The translations under genes were made by a program, and so were the position numbers. From Lycium barbarum (lineage: Eukaryota > Streptophyta > Magnoliopsida > Solanales > Solanaceae), in NCBI RefSeq assembly GCF_019175385.1, contig NC_083337.1:168653713-168717712 (forward strand): a stretch of 64,000 bases of DNA, given 5' to 3'. Positions 38,443 through 50,682 of this stretch are shown here, in pieces (positions within the stretch are counted from its first letter, which is position 1; the number at the start of each line of letters is the position of its first letter). The notes beneath the pieces are model-generated. The model made no database searches. It saw only the letters and a program-made list of their open reading frames with translations, and was not told the origin of the DNA.

Positions 38443-39219
38443 CATATCACGTGAATTAATAGTAATATTGTATTTGACGTTAAAATGAATTCAACTTTCA
38501 CTTAAATGACAAACTTTAATGTTATTAAATATAACCAAAATACTCGAGTCGTACTTCACCTCTTGATAATTGTGTTTCTTCTAATATATTGTGTTTTTGC
38601 ATCAGTGTCTATGCATTGAAGATTCATCTATTTGTTATTGTGAAGCTTTGTACTTATTGTAAATGTACTTGCAAAGTTCACGATACTTGATGAAAATACT
38701 TTTTATAGTTATTGCTTGCTCTCAATGACAGCAAGATGAGAGTGTATTCACAACGAGATCAATACAGAGAAGCGGAGACTCCAACTGAATCATGAATATC
38801 GGACCACCGACAAAGAGAGAGAGACAGAGAGATGCTCGAACAAATTTATGGCTTCAAATGATTTTTGCTACATTTACTTTGCTTTTTCAATCTGCTTTTC
38901 TTTTTCCTTTTCTATATTTTTGGACAGCTTTTGCTTTTGCTTTTGTGTTTTTTTTTTTTGGATTTTAGTCAATAAAATGCCCATCTCGGCCTAAATTAAT
39001 TTTTTAAAAAGAAAATTAATAGCGATAAACGCTCATGAAAGTTCATTCATCCTAGACTTTATGCAATTTCTAGCCCTTATGGTACGTTAAATTTACTGTG
39101 CAACTAGCTTCAGCTCACGTGTGTTGCACGTGCATATCGTGTCAATTAATATTAAAATTGTATGTATGTAAGATTCATCCATCTGTTATTATCAATTCTT
39201 TTTATTTATTATTCATTTA

Positions 39220-42200
39220 TTCATGTGCGAGCACGATTTTATCTAATTTTATTTTGCATGTTCATTTATTATAATTGACTAAATCTCTCACCAACGGTAA
39301 GTTGCAGCTCCCCCCCAACCCCCAAACCCACCCACCCCCAACCAAGCCACCCCAAACGGCGACCGGCGATGACGACCACCACCACTGGTAATACGCTTCC
39401 GGCCGGCTAGATCTCTCTCTCTCTCTCCTTTGTTCTCTTTTTTTTTTCCTTCTTCTTTTTTTGTTTTTTTTCTCTTTTCCTTTTTCTTCTACCTTGCGAC
39501 CGGAAACCCTCCACCAGTAGGTTTCCGGGTAATTTCTGCACAGGTACTCGAGTTTTCCGGCAGTTCCTGGCTGTAAACAGTGATTTCGGTCGGCGAACAG
39601 TGATTCCGGCCAGTGAACAATATTTTCCGGCAGAGAACAGTATTTTTGGCGGCAAACAGAGATTTCTCGGTGGTGAACAGGTTTTATTTACTTGGAGTCG
39701 GTACCTCCAATAGCCCATTTCTTGTCTTTTAGCCTTATAAATTTTGCCTACTCCGCCTAATTAAATACCTATTTCACTGCTTATAGACTATTGCTAACTT
39801 ATGCTTTAGTATTGATCCTTCGTTTGTCTTAGATTAACCTTTCACTAGCGTATATTTGCTTTACTGGCTTTGGTGATGGATGGTAGACTAGGGTCATGTT
39901 CTCGGTTAGGATCGGGGGCTAGTGTTGGGGGGGGGGGGGGGGGCTAAGGGGGTTGAGGGAGCTTCTAAGTTGAGAGTAGGGTCTTGGAATATTGGGACTT
40001 TATCGGGAAAGTCCATAGAGTTAGTTAAGATTCTTAAGAAGGGGAGGATTAATATAGCTTGCGTCCAAGAGACTAAATGGGTAGGACCTAAAGCTAAGGA
40101 GGTGGACGGATACAAGCTTTGGTTTTCGGGCAAGTCGAGGTATATGAATGGGGTAGGGATCTTAGTAGATAGTGAGCTTAGAGATCAGGTGGTAGAGGTT
40201 AGGAGGATCAATGACAGGATGATGGCGATTAAGTTAGTCGTTGGAGGGTTCACCTCGAACATTATTAGTGCCTACGCGCCACAAGTGGGTTTGGACGAGG
40301 AGGTAAAAAGACACTTTTGGGAGGACTTGGACGAAGTGGTGGTAAGTATACCGCCTACTGAGAAGTTATTCATAGGAGGAGATTTCAATGGGCACATTGG
40401 GTCTGTTTCGAGGGGTTATGATGAGGTGCATGGAGGATTTGGCTTCGGGGACAGGAATGGTGGAGGAGTCTCACTCCTGGATTTCGCAAAAGCTTTTGGA
40501 TTAATGGTAGCCAACTCGAGTTTTTCGAAGAAGGAGGAGCACTTGGTAACCTTCTGTAGCTCGGTGGCTGCGACGCAAATAGACTTTTTGCTTCTTAGAA
40601 AAGATGATAAAGGCCTCTGTAAGGATTGCAAGGTTATACCGAGTGAGAATCTTATGACCCAACATAAACTATTGGTGATGGATTTGGAGATAAGAAGGAA
40701 TAAGAAGAAAAGGGTCGTGGATGACTGACCGAGGATTAGGTGGGGGAGTTTGACTCTGTCTGGTGCCCTATAGATGGGGGAGAAGTTGATGGCTATGGGA
40801 GTGTGGGATAGTAGGGGGGATGCGAGAAGTATGTAGGATAGGACGGCCACATTAGGGAAACAGCTAGAGAGGTATTGGGGGTCTCACGAGGCCGTCGTGG
40901 TGGGCACCGAGGGGATTGGTGGTGGAATGGAGAAGTCCAGGGGAAGGTAGAAGCAAAGAAGCAGGCATATGTGAAGTTGGTAGATAGCAAGAATGATGAA
41001 GAGAAGCGGACAAACAGGGAAAAGTATAAGATGGCGAGAAATGAGGCGAAGTTGGCAGTTTCGGCGGCTAAAACGGCAGCCTTTGAACGCGTTTATGCAG
41101 AACTAGAGGACAGAGGTGGGGATAAGAAGCTATTTAAGCTTGCCAAGGCGAGAGAGAGGAAGGCACGCGACTTGGATCAAGTGAAGTGCATCAAGGACGA
41201 GGATGGCCAAGTGTTGGTACAGGAAACCCGCATTAGACAGAGATGGCAGTCATACTTTCATGAACTTTTGAACGAAGGAGGGGACAGAGACTTTATGTTG
41301 GGAGACTTAGAGCACCCTGATAGGCGTCGCGACTTTGGATATTATAGGAGTATAAAGGTTTAAGAGGTTAAGGGAGCTGTTCGCAGGATGCGCAGGGGAA
41401 GAGCGACCGGACCTGACGAGATTCCTGGGGAATTTTGGAAGAATGCAGGCAGGGTAGGCTTGGAGTGGCTGACTGGGTTGTTTAATGTCATTTTCAAGAC
41501 AGCGAAGATGCCGGAAGAATGAAGGTGGAGTATAGTGATTCCCGTGTACAAGAACAAGGGAGACATTCAAAGCTGCAACAACTATAGAGGTATCAACTTG
41601 CTGAGTCACACTATGAAAGTGTGGGTAAGGACGATAAGAGGAGACTCAGAGCACTTCCCTGTTCTGATGGGGTTGCATCAGGGATCATCTCTTAGCATGT
41701 TTCTATTCGCCTTGGTAATGGATGAATTGACACGACAAATACAAGGTGAGGTGCCTTGGTATATGTTGTTCGCGGATGACATAGTCCTGATTGACGAGAC
41801 TCGCAACGGAGTTAACGATAAGCTGGAGGGCTGGAGACAGACGTTGGAGTCTAAAGGATTTAAATTGAGTAGGATCAAGATAGAATACTTGGAGTGCAGG
41901 TTCAGTGGCCTACCGCTTGAGGCTGACGAGGAAGTGAGGCTTGGTACCCAGGCCATTCAAAAGAAAGGAAGTTTCAAGTATCTTGGGTCCATTATACAGG
42001 AAGATGGGGATATCGATGACGATGTTTCACATCGTATTGGTGCAGGGTGGATGAAATGGAGGCTCGCCTCCGGAGTGCTGTATGATAAGAATGTGCCACC
42101 AAAAGTGTTGGTCAGTCAAGAAATTTCACGTTCAGAAGATGAAAGTCGCGAAAATGCGAATGCTGCGGTGGATGTGTGGGCACACTAGGAGGGATAGAAT

Positions 42201-42840
42201 TAGGAATGAAGATATCCGAGACAAAGTGGGAGTGGCATCGATGGAGGAAAAGATGCGGGAAGCGAGGCTGAGATGGTTTGGGCATGTGAAAAGGAAAGAT
42301 ACAGATGCTCCAGTGCGGAGGTGTGAGAGGTTGGCTATGGACGGTTTCAGGAGGGGTAAAGGGAGGCCGAAGAAGTATTGGGAAGAGGTGATTAGACAGG
42401 ATATGGCACAGTTTCAGCTCACCAAGGACATGACCTTAGATAGGAGGTTGTGGAGGACTCAGATTAGGATAAAAGGCTAGGTGGCTTATCCTTTCACCAT
42501 AGTAGTTATAGTTTTGCTCATTTGTTTATTGCCATTTGATTGCTTCTTATATTTGTTGGGTCGTTGTACTTTGGTTATCTTATTTATCTATAGTAGTTAA
42601 TGCTCCTTTCTTGCCGGACTGTTCTACCATGACTTTCTCGCTTTTGTTATTCCTTGTTTTCATATTGTTTTCGATATGCTTGGTCCTATCTGACATTTTG
42701 TCTTGTTTTCCTCTCTTGAGCCAAGGGTCTTTCGAAAACAGCCGCCCTACCTTTCAAGGTGGGGGTTAGGTCTGCGTACACTCTACCCTCCCCAGACCCC
42801 ACATGATGGGATTATACTGGGCTTGTTGTTGTTGTTGTTG
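39220..42840 (+). mobile_element. RTE-type LINE with both ends, 3621 bp
   Basis: A perfect 13-bp duplication TATTATTCATTTA (39207-39219 and 42841-42853) delimits the element. The 5' UTR is C-rich, then carries repeated CGGC-gAACAGT words (39590-39690). The body encodes endonuclease and reverse transcriptase, and the 3' end carries the RTE tail plus (TTG)n. It inserted into the last Helitron-like unit. Though complete at both ends, it is coding-defective. Confidence 0.9.
39876..42480 (+). pseudogene. RTE LINE endonuclease-reverse transcriptase ORF, disrupted
   Basis: The likely original ATG is at 39876 (MDGRLGSCSRLGS); a 17-G run at 39927-39943 shifts the frame into the long open stretch 39922-40728. 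That stretch holds the AP endonuclease domain: LRVGSWNIGTLSGKS, CVQETKWVG, YAPQVG and IGGDFNGHIG. A TGA at 40726 ends it. Later frames give a linker (40875-41363), the start of the RT ([20 protein letters not shown]), [20 protein letters not shown] and catalytic [12 protein letters not shown]. About 80-90 residues between SHTMKVW and [11 protein letters not shown], present in the other LINE of this window, are missing. The C-terminal RWFGHVKRK and [10 protein letters not shown] motifs close it. Confidence 0.88.
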
Positions 42841-42949
42841 TATTATTCATTTACTTGAAAAGTTTATGATACTTGATAAAAATAATTTTTTCAATTATTT
42901 CTCACTCAATGTTATTAGATAGAGAGCTAGATAAATTGTGTTAAAATTA

Positions 42950-43933
42950 CGGCAAAGGGTCATATATACCCCTGTACTATCCCGAAATAGTTGTGAGTAT
43001 CCCCTGTTTGTTTTTTTGATGATATGTACCCCCGCCGTTAGCGTTTTGGTCACATATAACCCTACGTCTAACGGCTCTGTTTAACAGGGACACGTGGCAC
43101 GATCTCAACGGCTCCAACCATTTTATTTTTTATTTAATCTAATTTATCATTAAAAAACACAAAACAAAACAAAAATAAATGAAAATTAGAAAGTCTAATC
43201 TCCAGAGCGAAGCTCCACCATCGGCATTCGACTACTTCAATTGTATATTTATGGATCCAAAATTAAACTCACTTTGAAATATGCCCATAAGGTTCATGAA
43301 CTCTATAATTAGATTCTTGAATACGAAAATGGTGGCCGAAAAAAAATTAAAATGGTGAAAATTTTGTTGGAATAAATTGTGTATTGATAATTGAATCTAA
43401 AAATTGTAATTAAAGCTTGTCTTGAGTAGCTGGAACATGAAGAAAAAACATAAACTCCATGGACAACCATTAATGAAACTTGAAGCTTCAAGTTCAAGTT
43501 TTGGGTTTCTCCAAACGAGCTTTGTTTCGAGTGAATGTTATTGAAAAAGATCGATTAAATCTTGAAGAGTTGATATCTGATATTTGGGAAAATTTGATGA
43601 AGAATTCGGTGGGTTTTTGGGTGAATTTTAGTTGCAAATTAGTTGGAGAAGAAGAAGAAACCCACAATTTGAATTTCAGAAATAGCCACATTTTCAAGAA
43701 ATAGCCCCTTTCTGGTTTAGAATAATTTTTTAATGATAAATTAGATTAAATAAAAAATAAAATGGTTGGAGCCGTTGAGATCGTGCCACGTGTCCCTTTT
43801 AAACGGAACCGTTAGACGCGGAGGTATATGTGACCAAAACGCTAACGGCGGGGGTACATATCATCAAAAAAGCAAACGGGGGATACGCAGAACTATTTCG
43901 GGATAGTACAGGGGTATATATGACCCTTTGCCG
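42950..43933. mobile_element. Non-autonomous Mutator-like element, 984 bp, with ~206-bp inverted repeats
   Basis: The first and last ~206 bp are inverted copies of each other (start CGGCAAAGGGTCATATATAC), about 93% alike by eye. A perfect 9-bp duplication TTAAAATTA (42941-42949 and 43934-43942) is the size made by MULE transposases. The ~570-bp interior has no transposase. A 74-codon plus-strand frame (43480-43704) shows no domain. A worn relative of the ends seems present near 2730-2850. Confidence 0.88.
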
Positions 43934-43942
43934 TTAAAATTA

Positions 43943-45374
43943 TATTGTGCCCCTTCTTTCAAAGAGAGGAGGGCGGGTTGTTCACATTTCATTTGATGGT
44001 CAGAGGCGAATTGAAAGTTAAGCAGTGGGAATTCTAAAGATTCCTTGGGGGAAAAATATGTATGTCTCCTACGTTACCCAATAGATAAGAGCAAATCGAA
44101 AATACCCTTTATCTCATACTACTCTCTCGATAGAGAATCTAATGTTTTGAAGAAAAAAAAAACAATACAAAAATTTCTCATATCAAATTCAAAGTTGTGG
44201 ATCAGAACAATAGGGTATCTAAAGTATTTGACCCCTTTTGAGGAGTCAAGCATGCAAGGAACAAGAACCAAGAAAACAAATCAAGAACGAGTCAAGTCTA
44301 GCAAGGATATCCAGCTCATACAAACACCAGATCTACCACGGTTTGAGCTGGGAAACATGATTTTCACACAACACAAACCAATATCATCAACACAAAACAA
44401 GAACAATGAAGATTCAAGAGGAGCAACATCGAGAACTTAGTCGCACCAGTTGAGAACCACAATAGCGACAAAGATGATACTTTGGGTAAAGAAGAAGATG
44501 GAAGAGCTTAAGAAAAATCCATCAAATGCCAGCATGATTTATGAAGAGTTGGATTTTCTCCATTGCCTACAGGAGCGAGAGAAAAGGGAAAATGAATTGT
44601 GTTTCCCTTGATCAATTTTACTTTCCTAAATTGCTTTATTTCTGGGTCGAATCTGCATTTGGGTCGGAACCTTTTCATTTTTCTATATTTGAATTTTGTT
44701 TGCTTTTGAGTTGGGATAAATAAAATGCCCCTTTGGACAACATTTAATTTAAAATAAGAAAAAAATGATACTAAATACATCTAGTCATTTAGAGGGTTAA
44801 GTTAACCATTGAGCTGGTAATTTCAACCCCCCCCCCCCCCACTCCCTCTTAGTAGTAGAATCTAAACAAATAGATATAGATCAGAAAAAGAGTAAAAATG
44901 CAATTTCAGCACAAATCACAAAGTTCACAGTGGAAGGATCTACAACAAGATCGCAGAACCCCAAATGAGCATGCAAGGAATATTTCATATCGGGGAACAA
45001 ATTAATGAACAATACATCACAAAACACCAACAACAAACTCAAATTAGGTGAAACCGAAGCTATCGAATCGTCATTTTACCTGAAAGGAAGATGTGTGACT
45101 TTTTCTGAGATTTATCTTCTTTGGCTTTGGATTCACTGCATCAGGTGGAAAGTGCTCAATTCTGACAATTATTTAAGCAGAAGAAAGAAAAAATTGCATA
45201 TCAATGAATCCGATGGATAGGTTCTAATACTACCGGTTCTAGCGGTCAACTCGGTTCATTTGCTTTTCACACTTCGTGTACAACCAAAATTGCATATCGA
45301 TGAATCCAATCGATAGGTGTTAATACTAGCAGTTTTAGAGGTCAACTCGGTGCATTTGCTTCTCGAATTCCGTG
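43943..45374. other. Transposon-derived intergenic DNA
   Basis: No gene is recognised. Words such as AAATAAAATGCCC near 44718 recall the Helitron-like units. At 45190-45374 the ~90-bp CAACTCGGT(T/G)CATTTGC doublet seen at 28.95-29.13 kb occurs again and is cut by the Ogre-like LTR. A run of C lies at 44828-44840. Confidence 0.5.
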
Positions 45375-48300
45375 TGTTATTCCCCCTTTTAACTGGGTTA
45401 GAGCGGAGTATAACATATTGGAGATTCCTATATTGCTTGTTTTAAGGAGTCGCCACCTAATTAATTTAACGATGAATTAGGACATCTAAATGTTAACTAA
45501 GGTAAAGTTAAAACTAAACCTCCGTTAATAGTCTGCTTAACCAGTGTGATTCTAGGTAAGGGTTCTATATTATCCTAAAGGGAAGGGATTAGGCATCCTT
45601 TAGAATCCGTTAACTTACGGTTATCCGACTAAACTTAGGTTAATTAATCAATGTTGGATATAGTATTTAAATTCTAAAAGAAAGCTTGTGCAAATAAGAT
45701 TTATAAAAAATATAACAATTTATGCAAAAGAGGATTTTAAAATGTTTATTTTTTTTATATAAAGAAAGAAGATTTCAAGTAATAAGGTTGTTAAAGAAAA
45801 AATGAGACTAGTAATTTGTATAAGGGGGAATTTTAGAATGCTATTTGAAATAAAAATTTATGAATGTTGCTAGGGCTCCGAAATAAAATGCTAATAAAAC
45901 CTATAGAAGAGAATATAATAATTTATATAAAAGGAGATTTCAAATGCCATGAGATTTATAAATACTGTTTAAAGTTTTAAATAAAAGTGCTATTTAGAAC
46001 GCATTTTGTAGAAGATGTAATGATTCGCATAAAGGAAACTTTAAATGTCGTTTAGAAATAAACTTATAAATGTTGCAAAGATTTTAAAATAATGATGCTG
46101 TTAAAATAAGACGCATAAGTAAAAGAAAAAGTGGGTTTGTGCAGTTTCCTTTAACAAATAAACTGAAATGCCGGGATATTTTTAGGAGTAGAAAAAAAGA
46201 TACTGAAGTGCCGAGATATTGATTGATATATATAGTTGCGCCTTTTTGCAAATCTGTTATTCCGAATGAAATAATATTAGACATCATAAATAATTTTAAC
46301 ACAAAAGAAGAGAAATAAACTCGTAGGATTGATTATTAGTCTTCTTTAAGCTAACTACCCATTGCTAAACTATCTATACTAATTCTCAATAGTCCAACTA
46401 AGCTAAGGAAGAGCAGAAAAATATGAAAGCGTTAGTCAAATAATACATACAAGTTAAAGGCATAAAATAAGCAAAGGCATAAATAAAATAAGTGGGCTCG
46501 GCCCATTTTGAGATTGTTGTTATACTGTTGGGCTTCGGCCCAGCAGTCCCCTTGGATCTGGGCCACTGCTGGGCTTCGGCCCAGCAAATTTTATTATTGG
46601 GGGCTGCTGCTGCCGTATACATGGGCCCAGGCCCAAATATTTTGTTTCCTTTGCTGCGAACAGGCCTGATGAGAAAATGACTCAAGAATATTGCGTTGGG
46701 CTTTTAGCCCAACACCGAATGCGGGAGGAGAATGAATCCCTCGGACTCATATATGGCAGTCATGCAGAAAAAATGAGAGGAGAAAAAGTTAGTACACAAT
46801 CAGTGAGATGTAATAACTATGTGAAATACAACTCAGTCAAACCAGCAGATTGCGTATATTATATGTATTTCTTAAGGTATATCATACCGCAAACAGAAAA
46901 TCAGTGTTCCAAATTTTGGCAAATATGCATGCGGTGACAATTAAGTTCAAGAAAGGACTATCATGGACTTGAGCATTCAAAGATTTAAGTATAAGTGGGT
47001 GAACAAAATTAACAGGACAGAATTGAAACTAAAAAAAAAGGGAAGGTTTAAAATAAAGTATTTTTTTTTTGGGTCTTATTTAACTGAAGCTGATCGAAGC
47101 AAGGAAGAAGATCATCGTGGATATAATACCAGTAGTGTGAAACCAAACAGGGGAGGGACAGCAGGATCTGTCACCACAACAAGCTGAGTAGAAAGGCAAA
47201 GAGACCACTATTATGACTAAACACACTGATCCACAACCAAACCTGTATTTAGACTTAAGAAACTATTTAATAATACCCTATCTATGAGGACACAGAATAC
47301 TCAAACATCAGCAAATTTCAACCTGTTGACATACTTGAGACATCATTTCAAGACATACAAAAAAAAAAAAGCACTAAAAAATGGGTAACATACAGCAGTC
47401 AACACACAGATTTGCACACTGGATACACATTTAATCATTTTAGATGGAGAATTTTGTATGTGTGGCATAGGCAGAGTTTAAAAGAGATGCACTAGAAATA
47501 CACAGCGCGTATTGAACCTAAACATGGCAGATTTGTGGTACAAAGCAACCACTGAATTCAGGAGGAGTACTTATAATATTCAGACACATTTTATTCCATA
47601 TTTTTTCATATTAACAAGACAAACACTAGTGGCTACATCAGATATCACCCCTGCCAATAGCTCATGATTCATCTCTAAGAAACAGATTTTCAGTCCAATG
47701 GTACCGATTCTAAATTCAGTCAACGTAATGCATTATTTGAACACAAGATTTGATATATCATGGCATAACAAAGAAAACAGCAGCCAAGGTGAAAGAGAAC
47801 AGGCGAGTTACAACATGTTTGAAGGGGAGAAGCTATGCAAAATTCATTCAATGGTATATGATGACATATCTAGAACAGGGAGAGTGATAAATCATAAACA
47901 GTAATGCAAAATTCAAGAAGTAAAACAGGACAAGGATGAAGTTTGATATTCATGATCAATAAGATATCCAAAATGAGATGCAATGCCACAGAATTCCCAA
48001 GGGAGAAACTAACTATGCAAGCTACTAAGAATGAACTCTCAATATAGAATTCAGGTGATCCAAAAAAAAATAAAAAATCAAACTCAAGGTGTTGATGGTC
48101 ATGTCAAACCAGATTCAAATGCTATGATTATATAATGGTCACATATGAGTTAAATTGAGAAGCACAGAATCATATTATGTCATCAAGACAGTAATTTAGA
48201 TAGATACATTTGAATATGAAGTTACTAGACATGTATTATACACTTGGATAACTACAGACAATTATGTGGTGAGTCATGGAGCATGGATATATTATTAACA

Positions 48301-49828
48301 AGTGATAAAGTATAGAGACTAAAGAAGGATTCCAATAGTGCATAATAAACATGGAGTCAAGTATGCAATTGTTCCATTAAGACAACATGACAATTGAGTA
48401 AGCAAGCATGTGAAGAGCAGTCATGCTTTTATAAAGGAAAGACACATCAAGGCATGGTTTACTAAGTCACCATCAATGCTAGTTAGAGTTGTTTTTCGTG
48501 GCACACTTGCAATAGTTCAAATTAGGCGGGTTCACATGGGTTAGCAGTCAAGATTGGTCAGGGTGACTCAACAATCATCTATGATTCAAAATTAGGCAGA
48601 CTTATACTGATACTGTTCCATATCAACCAAAGCAAACATTCATGACTTAGGCCTTTACTACTGGTGTGAGATTCTTATTAATAGCTAATCACATTTAATC
48701 TGGACAACAATAGTAATGCAAGCTCTAAAATCAGACCAGAGGTTCATATGGCATCAGTCGCATTCAAATAAGGGAAAACTATAATGACATATGAAGTTAA
48801 CAGCATATCATAAAGCTTATGCTCAACACTCACCATATCCAATCTTAAAGCAGATAGATATATCAGTATGGGCTAGCAAAATTGCAAAGTTGTAGTTAAT
48901 GCCAATCATGTTCAACTCATGATAGTCGATTATGACAATATGAACTAGTATGAACTTCAAACCAACATTTTTCAACATTGATCATATTCTACTTTAACAA
49001 ACAGTTATGGCAAGGTAAGCTAGAGGGAATTACAGCTAACCAGACCAGCAACTATTATCTAGCGTTAATCGAATTCGACTTAAAGTAAGGATGTGGTAAA
49101 CTAACCTAAGTCTCATACTAGCCATTCAACATTAATGCTAGCAGCTTCAACAAACAACCATGACTTTGTAGAGAAAAATAAATCTTAAACTAATCAGCCG
49201 GCATCAATCATATCAATTTAAACAAGCAGCTACAACATTGTCGACTAAAAGGGGTTTCAATTAACCAACATCAAATATAATAACACCAATTATCAGCACC
49301 TTGGTATGGTTAATCCGGATTTAAAACATGTATAAAACACTGCTTAATTACCAACAAAATCTCTTCAATTGCACTAATATAGCAGACTGCCTATATTAAC
49401 GAGATTACTACTAAATCAATTCATACAAAATCCATAAACGAACTAAGCTACTAGGCTGAAAATAAACTAAGATGAGGAAGAAATTACCTTCTTCGGGTGC
49501 AGCGAAGTGGGGTTTCGAGTCTTTGATCCACCTCGAACACTATCAAATCCGAGCTTGCGACACTCGGATTCACAGCAATAACAAGGCAAACGAATATAAA
49601 TTGGGATCTAATATTTTGACCCGATTAAAATGAGACTACGATTTGCTAAAGAAACTGATTTTTTATGGATATTTTGAGGCGGCTGATGAACTAGTATTGC
49701 TTAAGTGATTTTGCCACTAAAAAAAAAAAAACTTGTTTCTTGCCTTAGGGGGTTTTGGAGTTCAAGAACTGCTTTCGTGAGGCGATTTTGGGGGTTCCAG
49801 CACCTGTCTCAGTGATTTCAAGCCGCCC

Positions 49829-49837
49829 CTATTTATA
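49829..49837 (-). promoter_or_regulatory. LTR TATA box
   Basis: The minus strand reads CCCTATAAATAGGGG, a textbook plant TATA box. Transcription would start some 25-35 bases further left, near 49800, in the direction of the R-U5 region. Confidence 0.65.
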
Positions 49838-50405
49838 GGGTTTTGGCTTGTTTGAAAAAGGAGAGAGGAGCGGGGAAGGGAAGTGCGGAGGTGGGGAACA
49901 GAAAGAGGTGGGAGACAGAGAGAGGAAACAGGGAAAAGTGGGAGCGGTGGAAAAGTGGGAGAGACGAAGAAGGAGAAGGGGAAGGGGGGTGCGGCGGTGA
50001 GGTGAGGGAAATGAGGGAAAATGAGAAGGGAACCGCTAGGGTTCCCTTCTTTTGAACGGGATTGGGCTTCCGGGTCGGGTAATGTTAAAACGGGTATGGG
50101 CTGGTCTGTTTGAGTAGTGGGCTGAAAATGTTGGGCTGGGTATTGAAAAATGTGGATTGGTCCGAAAATTGGGTTGGTCTCACAAATTAGGCTTTAGCCC
50201 AAAATAGTTTTAGGATTTAATTATGGACTGAATTGATACGGACTAAAATATGTAATTATTAGTGCTCGGAAAAAATTATATGACCGTGCAATAATATTTA
50301 CAAAATCCACAGTAAATAAACACTATTATTTAATTATGCAAAGTTAAATGTGATGCGTGTGCGTAAGCTGGTAAAATGCTGAAATGATAAAAAAAAATTG
50401 TGAAT

Positions 50406-50474
<69 letters not shown>
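50406..50474. repeat. (TAA)n microsatellite in the LTR U3
   Basis: About 23 uninterrupted trinucleotide units, 190 bp inside the LTR start. Confidence 0.95.
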
Positions 50475-50476
<2 letters not shown>

Positions 50477-50666
50477 TTGATAAATGATAACGAGGATGGC
50501 TAGTAACTGTAATAGAATAATGAAGCGCCGGTATTGATAAGAGTCTAATAATTATAGTAAAAAAAAAACATATAAATATATATATATATTTTTTTAATTT
50601 TCTAAAAATATTAGAAGCGTAAATAGGTATTTTGGAGGAGAGGTGGGACAAAATTGGGTGTCAACA

Positions 50667-50682
50667 ACTTGTCCCTCTTTGT
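50667..50682 (-). other. Polypurine tract of the Ogre-like element
   Basis: Directly before the LTR start the minus strand reads ACAAAGAGGGACAAGT, nearly all purine, at the place where plus-strand DNA synthesis is primed. It supports the LTR boundary at 50666. Confidence 0.7.

Larger units (their letters stand above)
30380..39206 (-). repeat. Tandem array of Helitron-like units (about 0.67-0.70 kb and 1.35-1.39 kb)
   Basis: Read on the minus strand, each unit ends in a short hairpin (ACGTGC-AAC-GCACGT), a spacer ACGCTGAAA and CTAGT, the layout of a Helitron 3' end. These ends lie at plus-strand 31684, 32358, 33706, 35093, about 35790 (worn) and 39104. Spacing is 674, 1348, 1387, ~697 and ~693 bp after removing the 2618-bp solo LTR at 35825. 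Long units add a segment sharing RKHSL- and VREKPTKMRN-coding words. Each unit also repeats a T-rich stretch and AATAAAATGCCCATC. No Rep/helicase gene is present, so the units are non-autonomous. Helitron assignment is inference from the end structure. Confidence 0.65.
45375..50666 (-). mobile_element. 3' LTR of the Ogre-like element, 5292 bp
   Basis: On the minus strand it starts TGTTGACACCCAATTTTGTC at 50666 and ends GGGGGAATAACA at 45375; the last two bases may extend to 45373. The outer part shares GATTCTAGGTAAGGGTT and TTAGGCATCCTT with the solo LTR at 35.8 kb. Near 46500-46700 are several GGGCTTCGGCCCA palindromic words. If the TATA box at 49829 is the promoter, U3 is about 0.85 kb and R-U5 more than 4 kb. 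Confidence 0.8.

Noticed and set aside
39922..40728. A single-exon host gene for an endonuclease
   Set aside because: Endonuclease and downstream RT motifs, the 13-bp duplication and the (TTG)n tail show it is a LINE.
44045..44440. 131-codon plus-strand ORF
   Set aside because: No recognisable domain, Lys/Asn/Thr-rich by AT bias, in transposon-rich DNA.
49843..50055. Gly/Glu/Arg-rich 70-codon ORF
   Set aside because: It derives from a purine-rich stretch of the LTR U3, on the strand opposite to the element's transcript.
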